Under the pieces are notes generated by a model. That model was given only the letters and a program-made list of their open reading frames with translations. It searched no databases and was not told the origin of the DNA. A stretch of DNA of 64,000 nucleotides from Incurvaria masculella (Eukaryota; Arthropoda; Insecta; Lepidoptera; Incurvariidae), in NCBI GenBank assembly GCA_946894095.1, contig OX335652.1, positions 4,425,001-4,489,000 on the forward strand. Direction: 5' to 3'. This document shows, piece by piece, positions 23,001 to 31,806 of the stretch (positions are counted from its first letter, which is position 1; the number at the start of each line of letters is the position of its first letter). The position numbers and the translations under genes were made by a program.

Positions 23001-25101
23001 TGCAGACACGGTGTGCTCACGTGGTGGTGCCGCTCGGCGGATGCTAGTCAGAGGTAGGAGCGCAGGGGCGCTATCTGTGGGTAGGTGGCGGGGTGCACGA
23101 GACCCTTCCACAGCGCCGGAAGGTCACCGCCGTGCGCCAGCGGGTGGTGCCACAGATTCGTGTCCCCGCCCGGAAAGAGCGGGCTCGCTAAGTAGGTATG
23201 TGTATACTCACGTGGTGGTGCCGCTCGGCGGATGCTAGTCAGGGGTAGGAGCGTACGGGCGCCATATGTGGGTAGATGGCGGGGTGCACGAGACCCTTCC
23301 ACAGAGCCGGAAGGTCACCGCCGTTCGCCAGCGGGTGGTGCCACAGATTCGTGTCGCCGCCCGGAAAGAGCGGGCTCGCTAAGTAGGTATGTGTATACTC
23401 ACGTGGTGGTGCCGCTCGGCGGATGCTAGTCAGAGGTAGGAGAGCACGGGCGCCATCTGTGGGTAGATGGCGGGGTGCACGAGACCCTGCCACAGCGCCG
23501 GAAGGTCACCGCCGTTCGCCAGCGGGTGGTGCTACAGATTCGCGTCCCCGCCCGGAAAGAGTGGGCTCGCTAAGTAGGTATGTGTATACTCACGTGGTGG
23601 TGCCGCTCGGCGGATGCTAGTCAGAGGTAGGAGAGCACGGGCGCCATCTGTGGGTAGATGGCGGGGTGCACGAGACCCTGCCACAGCGCCGGAAGGTCAC
23701 CGCCGTTCGCCAGCGGGTGGTGCTACAGATTCGCGTCCCCGCCCGGAAAGAGTGGGCTCGCTAAGTAGGTATGTGTATACTCACGTGGTGGTGCCGCTCG
23801 GCGGATGCTAGTCAGAGGTAGGAGCGCACGGGCGCCATCTGTGGGTAGATGGCGGGGTGCACGAGACCCTGCCACAGCGCCGGAAGGTCACCGCCGTTCG
23901 CCAGCGGGTGGTGCTACAGATTCGCGTCCCCGCCCGGAAAGAGCGGGCTCGCTAAGTAGGTATGTGTATACTTACGTGGTGGTGCCGCTCGGCGGATGCT
24001 AGTCAGAGGTAGGAGCGCACGGGCGCCATCTGTGGGTAGATGGCGGGGTGCACGAGACCCTGCCACAGCGCCGGAAGGTCACCGCCGTTCGCCAGCGGGT
24101 GGTGCTACAGATTCGCGTCCCCGCCCGGAAAGAGCGGGCTCGCTAAGTAGGTATGTGTATACTCACGTGGTGGTGCCGCTCGGCGGATGCTAGTCAGAGG
24201 TAGGAGCGCACGGGCGCCATCTGTGGGTAGATGGCGGGGTGCACGAGACCCTGCCACAGCGCCGGAAGGTCACCGCCGTTCGCCAGCGGGTGGTGCTACA
24301 GATTCGCGTCCCCGCCCGGAAAGAGTGGGCTCGCTAAGTAGGTATGTGTATACTCACGTGGTGGTGCCGCTCGGCGGATGCTAGTCAGAGGTAGGAGAGC
24401 ACGGGCGCCATCTGTGGGTAGATGGCGGGGTGCACGAGACCCTGCCACAGCGCCGGAAGGTCACCGCCGTTCGCCAGCGGGTGGTGCTACAGATTCGCGT
24501 CCCCGCCCGGAAAGAGTGGGCTCGCTAAGTAGGTATGTGTATACTCACGTGGTGGTGCCGCTCGGCGGATGCTAGTCAGAGGTAGGAGCGCACGGGCGCC
24601 ATCTGTGGGTAGATGGCGGGGTGCACGAGACCCTGCCACAGCGCCGGAAGGTCACCGCCGTTCGCCAGCGGGTGGTGCTACAGATTCGCGTCCCCGCCCG
24701 GAAAGAGCGGGCTCGCTAAGTAGGTATGTGTATACTTACGTGGTGGTGCCGCTCGGCGGATGCTAGTCAGAGGTAGGAGCGCACGGGCGCCATCTGTGGG
24801 TAGATGGCGGGGTGCACGAGACCCTGCCACAGCGCCGGAAGGTCACCGCCGTTCGCCAGCGGGTGGTGCTACAGATTCGCGTCCCCGCCCGGAAAGAGCG
24901 GGCTCGCTAAGTAGGTATGTGTATACTCACGTGGTGGTGCCGCTCGGCGGATGCTAGTCAGAGGTAGGAGCGCACGGGCGCCATCTGCGGGTGGATGGCG
25001 GGGTGCACGAGACCGTGCGACAGTGTCGGCAGCTCGCCGCCGTACGCCAGCGGGTGGTGCCACAGCTCCGCGCCGCCGCCCGGGAAGAACGGGCTCGCTA
25101 A
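23001..25101 (-). repeat. 11-unit, 191-bp tandem array of the cpo linker exon
   Basis: Eleven head-to-tail units of exactly 191 bp. Unit starts on the + strand are 23001, 23192, 23383, 23574, 23765, 23956, 24147, 24338, 24529, 24720 and 24911. Each unit, on the - strand, is the exon body from TTAGCG to CACCAC (171 bp) plus 20 bp of donor-side intron (GTGAGTATACACATACCTAC). The unit at 24911-25101 is the functional exon; the other ten lie in the downstream intron. The derived copies drop the first two exon bases and the real acceptor but keep GTGAGT and the TGA-CTAG. The last unit has a different intron tail (GTGAGCACACCG). Units 3-10 from the left carry TGG-to-TAG at linker codon 14; the two leftmost and the parent keep TGG. 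Confidence 0.95.
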
Positions 25102-25103
25102 GT
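24931..25103 (-). CDS. cpo: cpo linker exon with in-frame TGA-CTAG (parent of the 191-bp array)
   Basis: The acceptor is ATGCGCAG on the - strand; two bases finish His, then 57 codons run to a GTGAGT donor at 24930. It encodes LASPFFPGGGAELWHHPLAY, GGELPTLSHGLVHPAIHPQM and APVRSYL, then TGA (24960-24958), then LASAERHHH. The text up to HPQ matches the fly cpo linker (PFFPGG.ELWHHPLAY...LVHPALHPQ). Termination would end a one-RRM isoform. The donor is in phase 0 and the next exon begins in phase 0, so the frame beyond the TGA is continuous. An internal phase-0 GT (CCC|GTGCGC, just after QMAP) is a weak alternative donor that would skip the stop. The exon body was the template for the tandem array that follows it. 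Confidence 0.88.
24954..24960 (-). promoter_or_regulatory. candidate stop-codon readthrough site, TGA-CTAG
   Basis: The in-frame stop of the cpo linker exon reads CTC TGA CTA GCA on the - strand. UGA followed by CUA(G) is the established high-readthrough context in animal genes and in several viral genes. The nine following codons are open and end at a phase-0 donor. The site is repeated in the duplicated copies by descent. Confidence 0.55.
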
Positions 25104-26278
25104 CTGCGCATGCACCAACAACGTCATAAGCCCACTCATTGCTCGTCATTGTGACGTTAGTCAACCGTTTGAATGATATCGTAATTTATATAATTTAAAT
25201 GATGTCATAATGACTGCAAACATTGTGTTGTGACATTAGGTTATAAAGTTTGAAAGTACATGGGCATCGTCATCTCGTCGGGCCTGGCGTACGCAATATG
25301 TCAATTATGTACATGGAACCCTTTATACAAAAAGTTTTGAAGTACATAAGTAGGTTGCATAAACAAATATTTAAAAATTGTGTTATCTTAATGTACCCTT
25401 GTCGAACTTGTGTATCATACAGAAAATAGTTGCTAGTTTTCCAGTATTTCTATAGAGAGTGGCGAACATTTAATTCGAATCCTGAAAAAAAAGGAAGAAA
25501 ACCTTCAAAATATTTAGTTCCTATATTTAAAGCTATTACATTTATAAGGAACACTTTAAGGTAATGTATGTATTCATAGAAGTCGTAGCTTGCGAGCGCT
25601 AGCCTCAGATCAAGCAATATTACCACAGATTACTACCGTAATCTATGATCTTACATGGACTTTTAAGGCACACGCATTGCAGAGTAACATCAAATATTTG
25701 CAGCTCTTCCATGCGTAGGATGTGACCTCACTCAATCAAAAAAAAAACCCTCATTTCGGATAAACAAAACAATAAAATTGTGATTTTGGTAGTTTTCCGA
25801 AAACGAGTGACGTGAAACCCACAAAATGGAATGAGGAAGAAACGACAGAGGCTGTAGCTCCGGCGTACGGAAAGCGTAGCGTGATTACTCAAAAGCTTCA
25901 CAGTTTCGCCGCCTCCTTTAGTTGCTCATAACGTCACGCGTGCTGTCTTATTGGTACATTACAATTTGCTACGAAAACACTTACGAAAACCTACCATACA
26001 CGAATCTAATGGGTCGTTCTAAGTGTTGTTAGCAACGAAAACATACCACAAGTGCACAACTTGCTGCTGAGGAGAGCACACTGGTCCGAGCTTTTGTGTA
26101 CGGTTAGTGTGAAACTTTTGCGACGGTCCAAAGTGCATAACAGCGACGGACGAACGTTGGACCGGCGCGTAGTCACTGCGAGTGTAGGCACGGCGGCGGA
26201 CGAGCAAGTAAAGGCGGGCGGCGGAGGGGTGTGGGTCGTGGTGCCAGTGTCGTGGTGTGTGGGGGCGCGGATACTTAC
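25104..26278. other. cpo intron before the linker exon
   Basis: AT-rich; no repeat or exon recognised. The short GC-rich stretch 26140-26270 gives only chance frames. Confidence 0.4.
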
Positions 26279-26423
26279 GTCCAGTGAGTGGGTGCATCAA
26301 GGCGGGGTGTGCGGCGGGCGCGGCGGTGGTAATGGCTGGCTTCGGCTTGCTGACCTTGGTGTTGCTTTTAGCAAACTCCAGCCGAATTGTTTGCGGCATG
26401 TCGGGATCGAACCGGACACCCTG
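26279..26423 (-). CDS. cpo: cpo exon: end of RRM1 and start of linker
   Basis: 48 codons plus one base. The donor is GTAAGT at 26278 on the - strand. It encodes QGVRFDPDMPQTIRLEFAKS then NTKVSKPKPAITTAAP, ending HPALMHPLTG with a split His codon. LRLEFAK-NTK is the RBPMS/cpo hallmark closing RRM1, and MHPLTGH matches the fly cpo linker. The acceptor is a tandem CAGCAG (NAGNAG), so the leading Gln may be optional and the exon may start at 26420. The exon ends in phase 1 (one base of a codon), so only the next exon's two-base start restores the frame. Confidence 0.92.
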
Positions 26424-27524
26424 CTGTGAACATGGCGGCCGCGACCGGCGCGGCAGTTCGATATAATGACGCAACGCACACAGACGTGTCGGCGCGGACG
26501 GCCCTAAACAGCTGTTCGGGGCTGAACATGTGTGACTATTGACTGTGAGGTCATTTGGGATTGAGGGTTGACCGGCGCGCCACTATATTCGGACCAGCAG
26601 AAACCAAGGATAGTTTTGTAATGTAAAGACCAACTGCTTCTGCATCTGTCCAAATATAAAAGCGCATGGGAATGGAAAGTAAACACGCATGTAGAAGGTG
26701 ATCAAGAGTTCTGAAATTTCATAGCAATAATTGACTAAGAGGGATGTTGCATCTAAGTTTGCTTTCATTGTTACGCTAGCGCTAATTGCATGGTGCAGCG
26801 AGTTCCATCCCCTCTGCACGATCGTTCGACAGGGTACTTTTGTATCAGGGAAGAGTTGTCGAATCATGGCCGCTTGCTACATCGGTGAAAGAACACAGTG
26901 CTGGGGTGTGATATCAAACCTGTTATATCCGTGTCATGCACAAACATCCGTATGTACACAGAGTAGTTATTAATATTTGGCCACACAACAATTACAAGAC
27001 TTTACATCGATAGCAAATTCTCCAGTGCCTTGTTTTATTTCAGGATGCGTGGTCCCAGACTGTGCATGTTTAGCTTTAGCGTACTGTATCCGGAAGATTA
27101 ATTGTTTCTTGAAGGATGAATCTACAGATTGGTCTAGTATAGTGCACACTGGCTGTGTGGAGGCGTGGTGTCGATAGAGATTCCGTATTAGTAACATTCG
27201 GTGCGTTACTGAAGGATACATAGGTAGTTTGTAATATTTACATTAGCGTGACATAGACTATCTATAGTGTCAGCGGAATAGCTGTTTCCTCTCAGTTTAT
27301 GAGCGTTCTGCATCGGAAGACATTATTCATATGAGGCGTGTTAAGAGCGTCTCTACTATTACTTTGGAGTTTTTCCTTCTATCATTATTGTCTTCAGGTA
27401 TGCGGTCGTGATATTATGCGATGCCGTGTGTTGGAAATTAACTTGTGAATTGTTTTCCTGTATGGTGTCCAGTCCGTGGGGCGGCACGCATGCATGTGAA
27501 TTGCGAGGAGTGGACTGTTGATGT

Positions 27525-27705
27525 GGAGTGTGAAGTGGAGTGTGTAGAGTGGGGATGTGTTGTGAAGTATGAAATTTAGTTTGTGGTGGATTGTAGAGTG
27601 TGTGGTGTGGAGTATGTGGTGTGAAGTATGTGGGGTGGTGTGTGGTGTGAAGTGTGGGATTTGAGGTGTGGTGTGTGGTGTATGGTGTGGTGAGGACAGA
27701 CCGGG
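27525..27705 (-). repeat. CA-rich degenerate minisatellite beside a cpo donor
   Basis: On the transcript strand it is built from ACACCACACTTCACACCACA-like words. It begins about 15 nt past the donor of the RNP1 exon and runs about 180 bp. Confidence 0.8.
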
Positions 27706-27720
27706 ACGAACGCTACCAAC

Positions 27721-27783
27721 CTGAAGATCCTGCTTGGCAGCCTCTGCACCTGCACGAGTGTGGAATGTCACGAATCCCACCGG
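27721..27783 (-). CDS. cpo: cpo exon: RRM1 RNP1 segment
   Basis: A 21-codon exon, phase 0 at both ends. The acceptor is ATGTTTCAG and the donor is GTTGGT on the - strand. It encodes PVGFVTFHTRAGAEAAKQDL plus Q, so RNP1 is the GFVTF strand. It is nearly identical to the homologous segments of fly cpo and vertebrate RBPMS (PVGFVTF.SRAGAEAAK). A CA-rich repeat on the transcript strand starts about 15 nt past the donor. Confidence 0.92.
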
Positions 27784-28504
27784 CTGAAACATGACGATAC
27801 AAAAGATTGAAGGGCTTCTGAAGGTGTGGCCCAGTTGCCAAGTAGATACGACCAATATTTCTATATGTTAATCGGTTCACCCCGAGTAACAAGGATATAA
27901 TAACACGACTTCTTTAAGGTTCAGACAAAGCACACATGATATTAATGTTAGGTTATTTTAATATATTAAGTTAGGGATGAAATTTTGGTAGCAAGACGTG
28001 GTCGAACGACCTATAGTAAATACAATAGTGAAGGGATTCGTAAAATAACACGCACGTACTACCCGCAATTGAATAGAAATTAAGAAAATATGTAGACATG
28101 CATGTAGAAAGCACAAAAGTTATGCTGACATATCGTAAAATACCGATTTGGTCTTGCATTTAACACAGGTAATAACAGGATGCTCGTAGACGGAGGTCAT
28201 CTAATGCAAGCGCACCAAGGTAACATGGTGCCTCGCTCTCCAAACAAAGTCTGGAGTAATTTTCTAATGTAAAGCTAACATTCTCCCCCTTGTTTACTGG
28301 GCGCACGTCGGTCGAGCATAAATATTCATAGACTTCGCTTACTCCGCGCTCCTCGCTCGCCTTATCACGTATTTACGGCAAATGGGAGTATTATTGACAA
28401 GACGGAGGCGTGTGGTGGAAGTGAGGGGAGTGGTAGCTACAGAGGTCGATAGTGACGAGTGACTACTTCGTTATAAGGTGCAATCCGTAGTTAACTCCTA
28501 GTGA

Positions 28505-28547
28505 GTTCCCCGCTTCGGGGAACGAACGCGAAGCCTCCAGCGGAGGC
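28505..28547. other. two adjacent GC-rich hairpins
   Basis: GTTCCCCG-CTT-CGGGGAAC (8-bp stem, 28505-28523) and GCCTCC-AGC-GGAGGC (6-bp stem, 28533-28547), 9 bp apart in an AT-rich intron. Function unknown. Confidence 0.6.
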
Positions 28548-28574
28548 CTTGTCAAAATAAATAGCGATTCTCTC

Positions 28575-29245
28575 TCCCGTTGCGAATCGACTGAGTCAAT
28601 CTACGAAGACAATTGGATTGTGTTGTTGGCTGTTACTTTATTGTATACTGCATCAAAGAGTTTCGAATCGACTGCGTAAATTTGTAAGTACATTGAATTG
28701 GGTTGTATTGTGTTCGTTGCATGTTGCATCAGAGGGTCGTGAATTAACTGCGTCAACCAGTGGGACGTTGGATTAGGTTGTTGACAGTTTCTTCATTGTA
28801 TACTGCATGAAAAGGTTGCGAATCGAATATATCAATCTGCGGGGACATTGGATTGGGTTGTTGTTTCTTCGTTGCATATTGCATCAAAGGGTTGCGAATC
28901 AACTGCGTCAATCTGTGGGACATTGGATAGGGTTGTTGATAGTTTTTTCATTATACAAGATATTTCAGGATGGGTTAAACAAACTTCAGGAATGGAAGAA
29001 GTAATTATTTTAAGAAGAAAATCGAAAAATATACCGCGAAAAAGAACATCCGAATTTCGATTTGAGTGATTAGGTTTTATTCTTCTGATATAGAGTACTT
29101 TCTGTAACCGAAATTTCTTCTACCACTCCCGAAAACCCCTATATGCCTACTGCATGAAAGGGTTGCGTGTCGACTGCGTCAATCTGCGGGGACATTGGGT
29201 TGGGTTGTTCACAGTTTCTTCATTGTATAGTGCATCAAAGGGTAG
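28575..29245. repeat. degenerate tandem repeat, units of roughly 85-110 bp
   Basis: About six partial units share GTTGCGAATCGACTGCGTCA, TCTG.GGGGACATTGGATT, GGGTTGTTGACAGTTTCTTC and ATTGTATACTGCATCAAAG. A diverged gap lies at 28960-29150. The array ends about 25 bp from the donor of the cpo exon at 29271. Confidence 0.75.
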
Positions 29246-29270
29246 TCGAAATACAACTTATAATACTTAC

Positions 29271-29324
29271 GGATGCTGTTTTCCCATTCTTGCTCGTCAC
29301 TTTCAGAAGGGACCCCTCGTAGCC
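29271..29324 (-). CDS. cpo: cpo exon: middle of RRM1
   Basis: An 18-codon exon, phase 0 at both ends, with acceptor CACTTTTCAG and a perfect GTAAGT donor on the - strand. It encodes GYEGSLLKVTSKNGKTAS, the family signature between beta-1/alpha-1 and beta-3 of RRM1 (human RBPMS: GYEGSLIKLTSKQ). A degenerate tandem repeat begins about 25 bp past the donor, and a perfect inverted repeat lies about 185 bp before the acceptor. Confidence 0.92.
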
Positions 29325-29508
29325 CTGAAAAGTGAAAAACGACATTTTGAAACATATATTAAGGTTTTGAAAACATACCTAACGGTTTCCTGGGGTGATT
29401 TAAAAAAAGACACGGTGTAAATATAACACTACATATGTGTCTGAGGTATTCGTTACCTTGCTATGAAACTATTAAGTCATAACAATAAAACAAAACTTCA
29501 TACCCATT

Positions 29509-29675
29509 TTTGAAAAATATATCGGCTTTTCACGCGGCAGGTAGAGATATTCTCCGACGTTTCGAGCTAATCATTCAGCCCGTTGTCAAGAGTCGTCTGC
29601 TGCGCACGAGCGCGGCGGATGAAACGTCGGAGAATATCTCTACCTGCCGCGTGAAAAGCCGATATATTTTTCAAA
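29509..29675. mobile_element. foldback element with perfect 55-bp inverted arms
   Basis: Arms 29509-29563 and 29621-29675 are exact complements (containing GGCTTTTCACGCGGCAGGTA) around a 57-bp loop. A 13-bp direct repeat TTCATACCCATTT flanks it at 29498-29510 and 29709-29721, probably a target duplication. It lies in a cpo intron about 185 nt before the acceptor of the exon at 29324. Confidence 0.9.
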
Positions 29676-30404
29676 CATGTCTAACGACCGCGGTAACCTC
29701 AAAAGTATTCATACCCATTTCTTATATATGTATAACGTATTGAATATGCTTAGTAATCAATAATCCTTGCATGATGTATGAACATATTTATGGTTGCTGT
29801 AAGTATGTTATAGGTAATGCGTTTTAATTAAACTGAATATTCCTGCAAGTATTTTCCGTGTTCCTCAAGTTCAAATTCAAAGAAGCCTTGGGTGATAATT
29901 CAGATTCTTTGGTTACCTACGCTATCTTATGCAACAATTTAATAACCAATTCAGTATTAGCCCTTAAACGAGTAGAATAATTCGGTGATTAGGTCGATAA
30001 GTAAAGTCGACCTTCATTGAGGTACATAAAGATGGCAGGTACAACGTCAGTGCCAGCCAGCGCCGCCGCCCGCCCGCCCGCCCACAGTACCGACGTCGCC
30101 GGCTGGCACGCGACTTCCCGCCCTAGCTTGGGACGGACGGATCGTTCGAATACTACGCACGTTCATTGTTAGGGGAATTTCTTTTCATATTTAGATTTTT
30201 ACATGTTTTAAAATGTTTTTGCGTTTGGTCTCATTGTACGATAATGTGTGATTGTCGAAATGACTAGGACGTTTATTTTGAGGAGTCTGCAAATGTTTTG
30301 TTATTGAGTGTGTGTAACTTGATGTTTGTGTACTAATTATTTTAAAATAATATATTTATTATTAAATGTCCCTTTAGTTGAAGAGTCAACAGTTTCATTA
30401 TATT

Positions 30405-30690
30405 TTGTTAGAGGTCATGGGTTCAAATCCCGGCCTCGTTCCACGCACCAATTCCTTTCTCTTTTTGAGTTAGATTAGTGAATTTCGTCACCAATTCGAG
30501 TTGTTTCATGGTTTGGAATACATATCAATCTGTAGGTCTCCGTAGAGTTACGCCCACCATCGCATTGGACGAAAATAAATGGCAATTAAAAAAAAAACTG
30601 TTCATGGCCTTCGGAAATGCGGTGTGTTGGGCTAATATCACGACGGTGAGTGTGGTATTAGCCATCCATATCCAGTCACATATAATAACA
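30405..30690 (+). mobile_element. SINE, tRNA-headed, 5' truncated
   Basis: B box GGGTTCAAATCCC, then GAGTTGTTTCATGGTTTGG, ACCATCGCATTGGACGAA, GGCCTTCGGAAATGCGGTGT and GGTATTAGCCATCCATATCC. Missing its A box. Confidence 0.75.
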
Positions 30691-31180
30691 AAATATTTCT
30701 GTAAGTACGGACTGGCTCTAAGGTTGACAACGAAACCATTTGATTTTAGAATTTGTCCACGGTGTAACGAAATAAAAACAACGTGACCGTACTTACGTCT
30801 TAGGTTAGGTTAGTCCACTCCGAAATAAAACCGTAACGTAGTATTTGAGCGCGAAGCATGAGCTGTCACAGGACATTCTCCCGTCGAACCTTCTGCTCGG
30901 GATATTCAAATGGAACGTGTAGTTTGATCGGAGACTTTACGATCCGGACCAGACACGATCGGGGCTCCCCTCGCCTGACACCGAACTTAATAGCGCAGGG
31001 TTTTCGGTGCCTCATATTGTTCCAAGCTTTTTTATGTCTTGGGGGAGGATGATGCTACGAATTGAAAAATGTAGTTACATGGGATAACGGCTTGTTTAGA
31101 CCTTACGAGATTCATGTGTGTAAGCTTGTTCTACAAGCGTTTTACTAAGTAAACTATTTTGAATATTATATATTATGTCT

Positions 31181-31403
31181 GCAGGTCTATTCCTGGCATT
31201 CAGTAATCAGGAATTGGGAATACGGAGTCTGGAAAACCGCTTTTATAGCGATTTTTAAAGCGAGTTTTTCGACGGAAAACCTTGGTTAATTAAAACAATA
31301 TGCCCCGGAAAATTTTCGTCAAGAAAATCGCTTTGAAAACCACTACAAAAGCGGTTTTCTAGACTGGGGGTTCCTGATTACGGAATGCCAGGAAGAGACC
31401 TGC
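31181..31403. mobile_element. MITE with about 100-bp TIRs
   Basis: The left GCAGGTCTATTCCTGGCATT, AGTAATCAGGAA and AAAACCGCTTTTATAG is mirrored by the right end (complement of GCAGGTCTCTTCCTGGCATT and so on). No coding capacity. Lies in the cpo intron after the RNP2 exon. Confidence 0.85.
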
Positions 31404-31484
31404 TGATGTCGGTTTAGTCCGATATGCTTGTACCGTTCAGATTAGTAGTGTTCGTATCAAGGAACTTAGGTTTAAAGTTACGCT

Positions 31485-31640
31485 TCCGGCTTGTGGGCTG
31501 GTCGCTTAACCATTTATGGGAAGGTACTGGCATGGCAGCTAATTCCTTCGGAAATGTGGCACATTGGGCTAGTATCGGTGGTGTTGGATACGATAGTTGC
31601 GTGGTATTAGCCATACATGTCAGGTTCCATAAAATAAAAA
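31485..31640 (+). mobile_element. SINE 3' fragment
   Basis: GGTACTGGCATGGCAGCTAA, TTCCTTCGGAAATGTGG, TTGGGCTAGTAT, GGTATTAGCCATACATGTCA and an AAAATAAAA tail match the SINE body. Confidence 0.75.
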
Positions 31641-31728
31641 ATTGAGCTCGGGTCGGACGTCATTTAGGGATCCGCTGGAAATGAGCGGACATAAGGGTAG
31701 CATAGGTAAGTTTAGGTTAGGTACTGAC

Positions 31729-31806
31729 CTCGTAGGCTCGAAAGAGCAGGTACAGCTCCCGCGGCTTTGCGTCCATCGGAAGGCCGCTCACGAACAGCGT
31801 CCGCAC
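31729..31806 (-). CDS. cpo: couch potato (cpo)/MEC-8/RBPMS-like protein: RRM1 exon with RNP2
   Basis: This is the first secure coding exon of a - strand RNA-binding protein of the couch potato / MEC-8 / RBPMS family. Members are nuclear and cytoplasmic regulators of splicing and mRNA. Drosophila cpo acts in the nervous system and is linked to reproductive diapause. The acceptor (- strand) is TTACTTTTCAG and the donor is GTCAGT. The exon is 26 codons, phase 0 at both ends, reading [20 protein letters not shown] then LFRAYE. RNP2 is LFVSGL. The frame continues through exons at 29271, 27721, 26279 and 24931, then after an in-frame TGA through 22392, 18463 and 16860. The N-terminus is uncertain; see the candidate exon at 62598. 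Confidence 0.92.

Noticed and set aside
23001..25101. Regular repeats resembling a CRISPR array
   Set aside because: Units are 191 bp with no unique spacers, are exon-derived and lie in a eukaryotic intron.
23041..25154. Series of + strand 65-codon frames repeated every 191 bp
   Set aside because: They are antisense shadows of the tandem cpo exon copies. The unit length is not a multiple of three and no splice or start evidence supports them.
27394..27855. Continuous 153-codon - strand frame
   Set aside because: Only the 21 codons of the RNP1 exon are real. The rest is the CA-rich intronic repeat read as protein.
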